Source of the DNA: Lachnospiraceae bacterium
GTDB lineage: Bacteria > Bacillota > Clostridia > Lachnospirales > Lachnospiraceae
Direction of reading: 5' to 3'
Assembly: GCA_017521985.1 (NCBI GenBank)
Contig: JAFXAZ010000032.1
Span: forward strand, 1 to 57,227
Length of the DNA: 57,227 nt
The notes under the pieces are model-generated. The model ran no database searches. It had not been told where the DNA came from and saw only the letters and a program-made list of their open reading frames with translations. Of this stretch, positions 34,593-43,737 are shown piece by piece. Within the stretch, counting starts at the first letter, position 1. Each line of letters begins with the position of its first letter. The position numbers were made by a program, and so were the translations under genes.

Positions 34593-35687
34593 ATGAAAGT
34601 TGAAGGCCAAGTACGAATCCCATCCGGATGTGCAATCGCTGCTGTTATTTCTAAAGAAGGAAACAGAATGTCCGGTGAGATGATTACCAATGCTATGAAG
34701 CCGATGCACGACCGTTCCAATGGACTTGGTGGTGGTTTCGCCGGTTATGGCATCTATCCTGAATATAAGGAATTTTATGCATTACATATGTTTTTCGACT
34801 CCCGTGCAACACGTAAGGACTGCGAAGTATTCTTAAAGGAACGCTTTGAAATTGTAAAAAGTGAGATTATTCCCACACGCACCATTCCTGCGATCACGGA
34901 TGAGCCGATTATATGGAGATACTTTGTTGCTCCACTGAAATCCCTGCTTGCTTCGATGCAGCTTGATGAAAAGGAATTTGTTGCCCGCACGGTAATGAAG
35001 ATCAACACCGAAATGAAAGGTGCCTATGTATTTTCCAGCGGCAAAAATATGGGAACCTTCAAAGCAGGCGGCTTTCCGGAGGATGTGGGTGTCTTTTATA
35101 AATTAGAAGAATACGAGGGTTATTCCTGGACAGCACACGGACGCTACCCGACTAACACTCCCGGCTGGTGGGGCGGTGCTCATCCCTTTACCCTGCTCGA
35201 CTGGTCTATCGTCCATAACGGTGAGATTTCTTCGTATGATGCCAACCGCCGCTTTATTGAAATGTTCGGATATAAATGCACTCTGCAGACTGATACCGAG
35301 GTTATTACCTATATTATGGATTATCTGATCCGCGTACAGAGACTTACTCTTGATGAAGCCGCAAGCGTTATTGCTGCACCATTCTGGAGTACCATTGCAG
35401 GTAAAACCGATTTAGCGGATAAGGAAAAGTATACCTTCCTGCGTACTGTATTTCCGAGTCTTCTCATTACCGGACCGTTTTCTATCGTTCTCGGCTTTAA
35501 CGGAGGACTTATGGCATTAAATGACCGTCTAAAACTTCGCTCTATGGTCGTAGGCGAAAAGGATGACAAGATTTATATTGCCAGCGAGGAAGCAGCAATC
35601 CGCACAATGGAACCAAACGCCGAAAATATTTGGGCACCTGCCGGTGGTGAACCGGTAATCGTTTATGTAAAGGATGGTGCATATTAA
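34593..35687 (+). CDS. Glutamate synthase, glutamine amidotransferase subunit
   Basis: This 364-aa protein is a stand-alone class II glutamine amidotransferase corresponding to the N-terminal domain of the GOGAT large subunit. The likely nucleophile is Cys13 in RIPSGCAIAAVIS, which would need removal of the first 12 residues. WTAHGRYPTNTPGWWGGAHPF, IVHNGEISSYDANRR and LQTDTEVITYIMDYL are typical of the amidotransferase fold in GltB. It releases ammonia for the FMN subunit encoded next. The ATG follows AAAGGAAAG. First gene of a seven-gene plus-strand operon. Confidence 0.88.
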   Translation: MKVEGQVRIPSGCAIAAVISKEGNRMSGEMITNAMKPMHDRSNGLGGGFAGYGIYPEYKEFYALHMFFDSRATRKDCEVFLKERFEIVKSEIIPTRTIPAITDEPIIWRYFVAPLKSLLASMQLDEKEFVARTVMKINTEMKGAYVFSSGKNMGTFKAGGFPEDVGVFYKLEEYEGYSWTAHGRYPTNTPGWWGGAHPFTLLDWSIVHNGEISSYDANRRFIEMFGYKCTLQTDTEVITYIMDYLIRVQRLTLDEAASVIAAPFWSTIAGKTDLADKEKYTFLRTVFPSLLITGPFSIVLGFNGGLMALNDRLKLRSMVVGEKDDKIYIASEEAAIRTMEPNAENIWAPAGGEPVIVYVKDGAY

Positions 35688-35688
35688 A

Positions 35689-37194
35689 ATGAGTGTAGAA
35701 TTTGTTTATCCTGAATTTGAAGTAATCAGAAATACAGACCGTTGCATCGCCTGTCGTGTGTGTGAGAGACAATGTGCTAATGAGGTACATACCTTTAACA
35801 ATGTAAAAGGTGTTATGATGGCCGACGAAACCAAGTGTGTCAACTGCCAGCGTTGCGTATCTCTCTGTCCTACAAGAGCACTGAAAATCATAAAAAGTGA
35901 TTGTGTTCTCCGAGAAAACGCCAACTGGCAGAATGATACCATTAAAGAAATCTACAAACAGGCCAACAGCGGCGGGGTACTGCTCTCTTCTATGGGCAAT
36001 CCGAAACCGTTGCCTGTATATTGGGATAAAATCCTGATCAACGCTTCACAGGTAACCAATCCGCCGATTGACCCTCTGCGTGAACCAATGGAAACCCGTG
36101 TGTTTTTGGGTAAAAAGCCCCAAAAGGTTCAACGTGACGAAAACGGCAAATTAAAATGCGAATTGCCTCCCCAGATTGAGCTTTCCATGCCGGTAATGTT
36201 TTCGGCAATGAGCTACGGTTCCATTAGTTATAACGCTCACGCCTCTCTTGCCCGTGCTGCTACTGAGCTTGGTATTCTTTATAATACCGGCGAAGGTGGT
36301 CTTCACGAAGACTTCTATGCTTACGGCAAAAACACAATCGTACAGGTAGCAAGCGGACGTTTCGGTGTTTATGAGGATTACCTGAAAGCCGGTTCCGCCA
36401 TTGAAATCAAGATGGGCCAGGGGGCAAAGCCCGGTATTGGCGGACATCTACCCGGTGCAAAAATTGTGGGTGATGTTTCCCGCACTCGTATGATTCCCGA
36501 AGGCTCGGATGCCATTTCTCCGGCTCCACACCACGATATTTATTCGATTGAAGACCTCCGTCAGCTTGTGTTCTCTCTGAAAGAGGCAACCGAATACAAA
36601 AAGCCTGTTATCGTCAAAGTTGCCGCCGTACATAACATCGCCGCTATCGCCAGCGGTATTGCCAGAAGCGGTGCAGATATCATAGCTATCGATGGCTTCC
36701 GTGGTGGCACCGGTGCTGCTCCTACACGTATCCGTGATAATGTGGGTATTCCGATTGAGCTTGCTTTGGCTGCAGTGGATCAGAGACTTCGTGATGAGGG
36801 TATCCGAAACAATGTATCTCTTGTTGTCGGCGGCAGTATCCGCAGTGCGGCTGATGTTATTAAGGCGATTGCTCTCGGTGCCGATGCCTGCTATATTGCA
36901 ACAGCAGCTCTGTTGGCTCTCGGCTGTCATCTTTGCCGTACCTGTCAGAGTGGCAAATGCAACTGGGGTATCGCAACCCAAAGACCTGATCTCGTCAAGC
37001 GTCTCAATCCAGATATGGGCAGCGAGCGTCTTATCAATTTGATGAACGCCTGGCGGCACGAAATCAAGGAACTGATGGGCGGTATGGGTATCAACTCCAT
37101 CGAGGCTCTTCGAGGTAATCGTCTGATGCTCCGTGGTGTCGGACTTACGGACAGAGAACTTGATATTTTAGGTATTTCTCATGCCGGAGAGTGA
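35689..37194 (+). CDS. Glutamate synthase, FMN/ferredoxin-domain catalytic subunit
   Basis: This 501-aa protein combines two 4Fe-4S motifs near the N-terminus (CIACRVCERQC, CVNCQRCVSLCPTRAL) with the FMN-binding TIM barrel of glutamate synthase (from about 90: MSYGSISYNAHASLARAA, GAKPGIGGHLPGAK, DGFRGGTGAAP). The barrel has a late cysteine cluster in CHLCRTCQSGKCNWGIA. It condenses 2-oxoglutarate with the ammonia to give glutamate. The start at 35689 follows the previous stop by one base and uses AGGATGG as ribosome site. It is of the archaeal-type split GOGAT. Confidence 0.9.
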   Translation: MSVEFVYPEFEVIRNTDRCIACRVCERQCANEVHTFNNVKGVMMADETKCVNCQRCVSLCPTRALKIIKSDCVLRENANWQNDTIKEIYKQANSGGVLLSSMGNPKPLPVYWDKILINASQVTNPPIDPLREPMETRVFLGKKPQKVQRDENGKLKCELPPQIELSMPVMFSAMSYGSISYNAHASLARAATELGILYNTGEGGLHEDFYAYGKNTIVQVASGRFGVYEDYLKAGSAIEIKMGQGAKPGIGGHLPGAKIVGDVSRTRMIPEGSDAISPAPHHDIYSIEDLRQLVFSLKEATEYKKPVIVKVAAVHNIAAIASGIARSGADIIAIDGFRGGTGAAPTRIRDNVGIPIELALAAVDQRLRDEGIRNNVSLVVGGSIRSAADVIKAIALGADACYIATAALLALGCHLCRTCQSGKCNWGIATQRPDLVKRLNPDMGSERLINLMNAWRHEIKELMGGMGINSIEALRGNRLMLRGVGLTDRELDILGISHAGE

Positions 37195-37202
37195 GGATAA
37201 TA

Positions 37203-37643
37203 ATGAAACGAGTATATGTAAATGAAGAGTGGTGCCTTGGCTGCCACTTGTGTGAATATAACTGTGCTTTTGCCAATTCCGGTATGGCCGACATGGCAAC
37301 GGCACTGAAAGGCAAACCGATTTATCCCCGTATCCATATTGAGGGAAATGATAAAATATCTTATGCAGTATCCTGCCGTCATTGCACCGACCCTATCTGT
37401 ATAAAAAGCTGCATTGCCGGTGCAATCTCAAAAACAGACGGCGTAGTGCATATAGACAGAAATAAATGTGTCGGTTGCCTTACCTGTGTACTGGTGTGTC
37501 CTTACGGCTCACTCTCTCCAGATGAAAACGGTGTAATGCAGAAATGCGAGCTTTGTCTGCAGAACACCTGCGGAGAGCCAGCTTGCGTAAAAGGTTGCCC
37601 CAACAGAGCAATTGTTTATGAAGAGCGAGGTGAGAACGAATGA
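37203..37643 (+). CDS. 4Fe-4S ferredoxin-type electron-transfer subunit
   Basis: This 146-aa protein has four cysteine groups (CLGCHLCEYNC, CRHCTDPICIKSC, CVGCLTCVLVC, CELCLQNTCGEPACVKGC), as in HycB/DmsB-like iron-sulphur subunits. In this operon it probably carries electrons between the FAD oxidoreductase and the FMN subunit of glutamate synthase. The ATG at 37203 follows GTGAGGATAATA. An ATGA overlap links its stop to the next gene. Confidence 0.88.
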   Translation: MKRVYVNEEWCLGCHLCEYNCAFANSGMADMATALKGKPIYPRIHIEGNDKISYAVSCRHCTDPICIKSCIAGAISKTDGVVHIDRNKCVGCLTCVLVCPYGSLSPDENGVMQKCELCLQNTCGEPACVKGCPNRAIVYEERGENE

Positions 37644-38872
37644 AACAGTATGTTATTATTGGCAACGGCGTAGCTGCAGTCGGCTGCATTGAGGGTATCC
37701 GCTGTTTAGATAAAAAAAGTAAAATCATGGTGATTTCCGAAGAAAACCATCCTGTTTACTGCCGTCCCCTCATCTCATATTATCTGGAAAATAAAACTGA
37801 CCCTGAACGTATGAACTACCGCAGTTCCGATTTTTATGAGGAAATGGGTTGTGAGGTTCTTTATGGTAAAAAAGCATTGAGTATCAATACTGATGCACAT
37901 AAAGTTAAGCTTTGTGATGGAACCGATTTGCTTTATAAGTCTGTTTGTGTTGCAACGGGGTCATCTCCATTCGTACCACCTTTTCCGGGACTGGAAATGG
38001 TAAAATACAAGTACAACTTTATGACATTAGACGATACCTTCGCACTGGAGAAAGCGATCAACAAAGACAGCAAGGTGTTAATCATTGGTGCTGGTCTTAT
38101 CGGATTGAAATGTGCCGAAGGTCTTCATGGACGTGTGGCAAATATTATCGTATGCGACCTCGCCGACCGTGTACTCTCCAGCATTCTGGATACCGAATGT
38201 GCTGCAATGATGCAAAAGCATCTGGAGGCATATGATATTCATTTTATGCTCGGAGACAGTGTCTCTCACTTTGAGAACAATACTGCTATTATGAAAAGCG
38301 GTAAAACAGTAGACTTCGATGTTCTTGTTCTTGCTGTCGGTGTCCGTGCAAATACCACACTTATAAAAGATATCGGCGGTGATGTAAACCGAGGTATTAT
38401 TGTGAATGAGCGTATGGAAACATCCCTGAAAGATATCTATGCCGTAGGAGACTGTGCTGAAGGTGATGATATTTCTTTAGGACAAAAAAGAGTGCTTGCT
38501 CTCCTGCCAAATGCCTATATGCAGGGACATACTGCCGGTGTAAATATGGCAGGCGGCGACGAGATTTTTGATAAAGCCATTCCGATGAACTCCATTGGTT
38601 TCTTCGGTCTGCATGCAATGACAGCCGGAACCTATGACGGAGAGTTGTATGAAGAAAAGACCGAGAACACCTTAAAGCGACTATTTACCAAGAATGGAAA
38701 GCTAAAAGGATTTATCCTAATCGGCGAAAACGAGCGTGCCGGAATTTATACCTCATTGATACGTGAGCAGACTCCGCTTGATACAATCGACTTTGAATTG
38801 ATGAAAAAAGTTGCGACTTCCGTCGCGTTTTCTCCTGAAAATCGTAGGAAAAAGTTTGGAGGTGTGGTATAA
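37640..38872 (+). CDS. FAD-dependent NAD(P)H oxidoreductase of the glutamate synthase operon
   Basis: This 410-aa flavoprotein has an N-terminal FAD dinucleotide fold (YVIIGNGVAAVGCIEGI), a central NAD(P)H-binding motif (VLIIGAGLIGLKCAEGL at about 145-161) and the late FAD motif DIYAVGDCAEG. It resembles the NirB/rubredoxin-reductase-like group rather than classical GltD. It is the likely entry point for NAD(P)H electrons to the split glutamate synthase. It overlaps the ferredoxin gene by 4 bp. Confidence 0.87.
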   Translation: MKQYVIIGNGVAAVGCIEGIRCLDKKSKIMVISEENHPVYCRPLISYYLENKTDPERMNYRSSDFYEEMGCEVLYGKKALSINTDAHKVKLCDGTDLLYKSVCVATGSSPFVPPFPGLEMVKYKYNFMTLDDTFALEKAINKDSKVLIIGAGLIGLKCAEGLHGRVANIIVCDLADRVLSSILDTECAAMMQKHLEAYDIHFMLGDSVSHFENNTAIMKSGKTVDFDVLVLAVGVRANTTLIKDIGGDVNRGIIVNERMETSLKDIYAVGDCAEGDDISLGQKRVLALLPNAYMQGHTAGVNMAGGDEIFDKAIPMNSIGFFGLHAMTAGTYDGELYEEKTENTLKRLFTKNGKLKGFILIGENERAGIYTSLIREQTPLDTIDFELMKKVATSVAFSPENRRKKFGGVV

Positions 38873-38876
38873 TATT

Positions 38877-39596
38877 ATGTTGTTGAATGCAAAAGAACTT
38901 GATTACAAGGTATTAAACGATAATCTTCGTAAGATTCAGGGACACTGCTACATAACCGGCTGTTGCGGTCAACGCTTCATTGCTGCCGGTATGTCCAATA
39001 AGGATATTACCATTGACGGAATCCCCGGAAATGCCCTCGGTGCATATCTCAACGGAGCCACCATTACCGTCAACGCAAATGCCCAAGATGCTGTCGGCGA
39101 CACCATGAACGAGGGTAAAATCATTGTTCACGGCAATATTGGTGATGCCGCGGGTTATGCAATGCGTGGAGGTAAGATCTTTGTCAAGGGTAATGCGGGA
39201 TATAGAGCAGGCATTCATATGAAAGCCTACAAAGAAAAGGTTCCCGTTATGGTGATTGGCGGAACTGCTGGCAGTTTTCTTGGCGAATATCAGGCTGGCG
39301 GTGTTATCGTTGTTCTCGGCCTTGAACCCCAAAGCAAAAAAATCGTTGGTTTCTTTCCATGTACAGGAATGCACGGCGGTAAAATGTTTCTCAGAAGTGA
39401 ATGTAAAGATGTTAAATTCCCAAGTCAGGTCACAGCCCGTCCTGCCGACGAATCGGATATAGAAGAGCTAAAACAGTACCTTTCCGAATACTGCGATGTG
39501 TTCGGTTATAATATAAATGAAGTGCTATCCGCACCCTTTACTGTCATTACTCCCGACAGTAAAAATCCATACAAGCAAATGTATGTAGCAAATTAG
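38877..39596 (+). CDS. Glutamate synthase GXGXG (alpha-subunit C-terminal) domain protein
   Basis: This 239-aa protein corresponds to the GXGXG beta-helix domain that closes the GOGAT large subunit. Repeats of the type GNALGAYLNGATITV, GDAVGDTMNEGKIIV and GDAAGYAMRGGKIFV are visible at about 45-110, followed by GGKMFLR. It has a structural role holding the amidotransferase and FMN domains together. I chose ATG 38877, 5 bp after the previous stop, with GGAGG upstream at slightly long spacing. Confidence 0.87.
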   Translation: MLLNAKELDYKVLNDNLRKIQGHCYITGCCGQRFIAAGMSNKDITIDGIPGNALGAYLNGATITVNANAQDAVGDTMNEGKIIVHGNIGDAAGYAMRGGKIFVKGNAGYRAGIHMKAYKEKVPVMVIGGTAGSFLGEYQAGGVIVVLGLEPQSKKIVGFFPCTGMHGGKMFLRSECKDVKFPSQVTARPADESDIEELKQYLSEYCDVFGYNINEVLSAPFTVITPDSKNPYKQMYVAN

Positions 39597-39616
39597 AAGA
39601 AAGTAGGTATGATATT

Positions 39617-40828
39617 ATGAAGTATTCAAAGGAAGAGGTAATGCAGTATGTCCAGGAGGAAGATGTAAAGTTTATTCGTCTTGCTTTTTGCGATGTATTT
39701 GGAAAGCAAAAAAATATATCCATTATGCCAGAGGAACTTCCCCGTGCCTTTGAATATGGAATTGCTTTTGATGCTTCCGCAATTGCTGGTTTCGGCGATG
39801 AATCAAGGTGTGATCTTCTGCTCCATCCGGATCCGGAAACACTCATGACTCTCCCGTGGAGACCGGAACACGGTAAGGTTGTCCGTATGTTCACATATAT
39901 CACTTATCCTGACGGCACTCCATTTGAATGTGACACACGCAGTCTGCTAAAAAAAGCCATGGATGATGCCAAAAAGGCCGGATATTCCTTTGCTTTTGGT
40001 GCCGAGCAAGAATTTTACCTGTTTGAACTTGACGAAAAAAATAAGCCTACCACTATTCCTTATGATGAAGCCGGTTACATGGATATTGCTCCGGAAGACC
40101 GTGGTGAAAATATTCGCCGTGAAATATGTCTCACCTTGGAACAGATGGGTATCCGTCCGGAAAGTTCTCACCACGAAGAAGGACCCGGTCAGAACGAGAT
40201 TGATTTCCGTTATTCCGATGCTTTGACTGCTGCTGACAATGCAATGACTTTTCAAACGATTGTTAAAACCATTGCACGCAGGAACGGTCTTTGGGCAGAT
40301 TTTTCCGCAAAGCCGCTTGACGACAAGCCGGGTAATGGATTTCATATCAATATGTCCGTAAAGCCCAACGAAACTTCTAAAAACCTTTATTATATGATTG
40401 CCGGAATTCTCGACAAGATTGAAGAAATGACTGTATTTCTCAATCCCACCGAAAACTCCTATAAACGTTTCGGTCACAGCAAAGCACCGGGATATATCTC
40501 CTGGTCCTATGAGAATCGTTCCCAACTCGTGCGTATTCCCGCCGCTGTAGGCGAATACCGTCGTGCAGAGTTACGTTCTCCTGATCCTACTGCAAATCCG
40601 TATTTAGCCTTTGCACTTATGATTTATGCCGGTCTGTATGGGATTGAAAATAAACTGGATATGCCGAACGCAACAAATGTCAATCTTTACAAAGCTACTC
40701 CCGAAGCCTTGGCGAAGTTCAAGAAACTGCCGGAAGATTTAGGTATAGCTTGTAAGATTGCTGCCGAAAGCGAATTCATTAAGGCACATGTGCCTACTGC
40801 AATATTAGATATTTATTGTAATAAATAA
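39617..40828 (+). CDS. glnA: Glutamine synthetase, type I
   Basis: This 403-aa member of the GSI family shows GAEQEFYLF (glutamate and metal site), HHEEGPGQNEIDF, GNGFHINMSV, YKRFGHSKAPGYISWSYENRSQLVRIP, and RRAELRSPDPTANPYLAFA. It is about 40 residues shorter than the usual 440-470, mainly at the C-terminus, where the adenylylation loop of the beta subtype would be absent. It makes glutamine in the operon that also makes glutamate. A second isoenzyme (GlnN) is in the same cluster, so the two may serve different nitrogen states. Confidence 0.9.
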   Translation: MKYSKEEVMQYVQEEDVKFIRLAFCDVFGKQKNISIMPEELPRAFEYGIAFDASAIAGFGDESRCDLLLHPDPETLMTLPWRPEHGKVVRMFTYITYPDGTPFECDTRSLLKKAMDDAKKAGYSFAFGAEQEFYLFELDEKNKPTTIPYDEAGYMDIAPEDRGENIRREICLTLEQMGIRPESSHHEEGPGQNEIDFRYSDALTAADNAMTFQTIVKTIARRNGLWADFSAKPLDDKPGNGFHINMSVKPNETSKNLYYMIAGILDKIEEMTVFLNPTENSYKRFGHSKAPGYISWSYENRSQLVRIPAAVGEYRRAELRSPDPTANPYLAFALMIYAGLYGIENKLDMPNATNVNLYKATPEALAKFKKLPEDLGIACKIAAESEFIKAHVPTAILDIYCNK

Positions 40829-40863
40829 AGCTGAATAACAGCCCAAAAAGGAGGGGAGAAAAA

Positions 40864-41448
40864 ATGAGTCTGAAAGAAAGAGTCTATAGCGTTCTGATCG
40901 TTTCGGCGGCAGAAAGCTTCAATGATGCACTCTCCGCTCTGCTCCCCGAAGCCAAATACAGCCCCGTGTGCTTCGTATCAAGCATAAGTACTGCAAAAAG
41001 AGCGTATGCTGAGAGAGCCTTTGATTATGTTATTATAAACTCTCCCTTGCCGGACGATATCGGTACACGGTTTGCGATTGATACCTGCAATGCCAAAGGA
41101 ACTATTGTCTTACTTATGGTTCGGACAGACCTTCATGCGGAAATATATGATAAAGTTGCTGAACACGGTGTTTTCACTCTTCCAAAGCCTACCTCCAAGC
41201 CTACTTTAATGACAGCGCTCAACTGGATGTCAAGTGCAAGGGAACGCTTGAGAAAGACAGAAAAGAAAACTCTTTCCATCGAAGAAAAGATGGAAGAAAT
41301 CCGTATTGTTAACCGTGCAAAGTGGCTTCTTATCAGTGAACTGAAAATGGATGAGCAAGGTGCTCATCGCTACATAGAAAAACAGGCAATGGACCGATGT
41401 ATTTCCAAGCGCGCTGTTGCCGAAGAAATCATAAAAACATACTCATAA
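40864..41448 (+). CDS. ANTAR-domain RNA-binding antiterminator with atypical receiver
   Basis: This 194-aa regulator has an N-terminal receiver-like domain (about 8-125), a helical linker (about 126-143) and a C-terminal ANTAR domain (about 144-192; RAKWLLISELKMDEQGAHRYIEKQAMD, then AVAEEII). ANTAR proteins bind RNA hairpins with six-base loops and prevent terminator formation. The receiver keeps Lys108 but has Asn59 where the phosphorylated Asp is expected (VIINSPLPDDIG), and the acidic pocket reads VSAAES. It is unlikely to be controlled by a kinase. It ends the glutamate synthase operon and six matching RNA targets lie in the same window. AGGAGGGGAG precedes the ATG. Confidence 0.85.
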   Translation: MSLKERVYSVLIVSAAESFNDALSALLPEAKYSPVCFVSSISTAKRAYAERAFDYVIINSPLPDDIGTRFAIDTCNAKGTIVLLMVRTDLHAEIYDKVAEHGVFTLPKPTSKPTLMTALNWMSSARERLRKTEKKTLSIEEKMEEIRIVNRAKWLLISELKMDEQGAHRYIEKQAMDRCISKRAVAEEIIKTYS

Positions 41449-41457
41449 TAAAAAGCG

Positions 41458-41567
41458 AAAGTCTACCCAAAAAAGCTAATGTGCAACAACATATTGAAAA
41501 TGCCATTGGTAATCTTACCAGCAATATCGGCAAGATTATTCAAACCATTAAAAATGATAAGGTTTAA
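41458..41567 (+). other. Possible gene remnant
   Basis: An open stretch without a convincing start reads KANVQQHIENAIGNLTSN and continues to a stop at about 41567. It is out of frame with the ANTAR gene and has no ribosome binding site. It may be the tail of a lost gene. I do not recognise the family. Confidence 0.3.
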
Positions 41568-41571
41568 TGAA

Positions 41572-41617
41572 AGAGTCATCCGTTGTTCCGTCCCGGAGCT
41601 GCGTATGACTCTCTTTT
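41572..41617 (+). terminator. Terminator of the glutamate synthase operon
   Basis: AGAGTCAT (41572-41579) and ATGACTCT (41605-41612), extended by further inner pairs, are followed by CTTTTC. The second VirD4 repeat begins within this U-tract. Confidence 0.7.
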
Positions 41618-41618
41618 C

Positions 41619-43679
41619 TCACCCAAACTCATACCCCGGCTCAAACCCATCCACAATCCGCATCTCCTCCAAATCAAACTCTCTCAGCACCTCCGAGCTC
41701 TCCACCGTCAGTACCTTCGCCTTCTCTTCCAACTCTCTCGCCCTCTGCTCCTTACTCTTCGTCTCATCCGCAGCCTTCAGTCCGCTCTCTTCCAGCGCCT
41801 TCTCCGCCTCCGCCTGTGCCCGTTTCCTCTTCTCTATCTCCAGCGCCCGCTTCCTCGCGGAATTCACCACCACCGGCGCCACATACCCCTCTTCGCCCAC
41901 CGGTTTCACACGCACCGCCTCTATCTCCTCATCATTATACTCCAGCAAATACGGATTTGCCCTCAAATACCGCTTATCCGCCTCCGCCGTATACTTATAA
42001 TTGGGATGCTCCTCCAGTCGATACTTCTTTACCTTAAAAGGCCGCAAAGCACGAATAAACACCAGACACTCGGTATTACTCATCTGCTCCACCTGAATCC
42101 GGCTCATCAGCTCCCTGCCTACTTCCTGCTTATTCAAACTGACAGACCCGGACTTTCCTCTGGAACTGCCAAAGGACAGCGTCTTTACAGACTCCTTCCC
42201 AAGCCTCTCCACAATAATCTTCAGCGTATCCGAATCCGACCCACCAAGAAAAATCGTAGTGTCACAATTACCGATAATAGAGTTAGCTCCCTCTTTTCCA
42301 TACACTTCCACAATCTGACTGTAATTCTGGAAAATCGGCACAATAGAAATCAGATACTTACGACAGGTAGCAAGATACTCTCCCAGATTAGGAATCTTCC
42401 CGATATTCCTGCACTCATCAATCAAGCACTTTACCGGCACCTTCAGCTCCGGATCTGTCAGCCCCTCTGTCTCCATACGCACCTTTCCCTTATGATACAG
42501 CAGAATAAAAATAATACTGAACAACATAGCAGTAATCCAGCTATAAGTCCGATCTGTCAATGGAATATTCAAAAACAGCACTATCTTTGCCGGAGCCTTT
42601 TTAAAAGTCAGATACTGATGATAAGCATAGGAAGCCGGGTTAGCATCTCCCAATGCCTGAAACAGCCTGTCAAAATCCGTTTCCTCAGCCGCATCCGCAT
42701 GCTCATCCAGATTGTTCATACGTAAGATTTCCAACACATTAGAAAAGTTTCTCTGTTCAATGGGCAGTACCTCCACCAAATATCCGATAATTGCACATAA
42801 TAAAGCCTGACTTGCCTTTCTCCAGAAATCCCCATCTCCACTGGTCTTGCCGGAGCCTTCTTGGGTATTCTCAATCAACGTATTTACCACAATCAGAATA
42901 TCAGACGTTTTCCGGATATAAAACAAGGGATTAAATCGGTTGGATTTTGTCATGTCATCGGTAGAAAAGCGCTTGATAATATATCCATTTGTCTCCAAGC
43001 CTCCGCCCAACTTCTGCTCCAATTCTCCGGAAGGATCAACAACAATATAAGAGCCATCAAACTGTAAAATATTAGGAATAATAAAGAACCTGGTCTTTCC
43101 AGCTCCGGATGCCCCAAATCCTACCACATTCCAGTTACGCTGCGTCCACTTCCCATCCAAAGCAAGGTAAAGCCCCATAGCAAGAATCAACGCCCGACAT
43201 TTACACTCTGCAATCGCTTTCTTCCCCGGCATACGCTTCAACACACGCTTATGCTCCTCATTGTAAGGAGCATACCGATTCGTAACCTTTCTATGCTCTA
43301 CTTCAGCGACCACCTTAGGGTTATAAAGAAACTCCTTATTATACTGCTTCATGTTATCCTCAAAAGCAGCATCCCCATGAGCATCATTGACAGTATGACT
43401 GATTTTCAGATATTCGTTGTATAGATACAGATTGATCATTATGCCCACAAACAGAAATATGCCTACCATCAGTTCATCTGCCGAAAATAACTCAAAGGAA
43501 TACTCTGCGATATGTACTCCCAGCTCTGCTAACACTCCGAATAAGTTTGGGTTCTCCATCTGCAGGTAAACTACGCCTAAATGAAGCCCTGCATATAGGC
43601 TCATAACCATAACAATAGTCATGTATACAACAAGACTGACTCTCCGGCTCTTTTCCAGATTTTGCTTTTTTGATTGCAT
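41619..43679 (-). CDS. VirD4/TraG-like conjugative coupling protein with a 40-residue internal deletion
   Basis: This 686-aa coupling ATPase has N-terminal membrane segments (about 15-40 and 73-90), Walker A GASGAGKT (189-196) and the C-terminal ATPase half shared with the copy at 7.7 kb. After KKAPAK it runs directly into IVLFLNI. The other copy has 41 residues at this point (TALNILISTA to GEEKM), so this one has lost a net 40 residues before the VLFLNIP strand. A complete ancestor would be about 726 aa. No relaxase, integrase or other transfer gene adjoins it. Function is doubtful. Confidence 0.82.
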   Translation of the reverse strand: MQSKKQNLEKSRRVSLVVYMTIVMVMSLYAGLHLGVVYLQMENPNLFGVLAELGVHIAEYSFELFSADELMVGIFLFVGIMINLYLYNEYLKISHTVNDAHGDAAFEDNMKQYNKEFLYNPKVVAEVEHRKVTNRYAPYNEEHKRVLKRMPGKKAIAECKCRALILAMGLYLALDGKWTQRNWNVVGFGASGAGKTRFFIIPNILQFDGSYIVVDPSGELEQKLGGGLETNGYIIKRFSTDDMTKSNRFNPLFYIRKTSDILIVVNTLIENTQEGSGKTSGDGDFWRKASQALLCAIIGYLVEVLPIEQRNFSNVLEILRMNNLDEHADAAEETDFDRLFQALGDANPASYAYHQYLTFKKAPAKIVLFLNIPLTDRTYSWITAMLFSIIFILLYHKGKVRMETEGLTDPELKVPVKCLIDECRNIGKIPNLGEYLATCRKYLISIVPIFQNYSQIVEVYGKEGANSIIGNCDTTIFLGGSDSDTLKIIVERLGKESVKTLSFGSSRGKSGSVSLNKQEVGRELMSRIQVEQMSNTECLVFIRALRPFKVKKYRLEEHPNYKYTAEADKRYLRANPYLLEYNDEEIEAVRVKPVGEEGYVAPVVVNSARKRALEIEKRKRAQAEAEKALEESGLKAADETKSKEQRARELEEKAKVLTVESSEVLREFDLEEMRIVDGFEPGYEFG

Positions 43680-43686
43680 ATAAAAA

Positions 43687-43737
43687 CCTCCCGATTGAGT
43701 ACACCTTATAATTAATAAGATGCACTCCAGCGGGAGG
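43687..43737 (-). promoter_or_regulatory. Leader hairpin overlapping the VirD4 ribosome binding site (copy 2)
   Basis: CCTCCCG (43687-43693) and CGGGAGG (43731-43737) pair, enclosing the same CTTAT/ATAAG inner hairpin as in copy 1. On the minus strand it reads GGGAGGTTTTTATATG, combining a Shine-Dalgarno and a U-tract. Inner bases differ from copy 1 but the pairing is kept. Confidence 0.6.

Noticed and set aside
41583-42725. Long open frame (380 codons) antisense to the second VirD4 gene
   Set aside because: Its product is low-complexity Leu/Arg/Pro/His sequence created by codon bias of the opposite strand. The VirD4 frame explains the region and a similar shadow occurs under copy 1.
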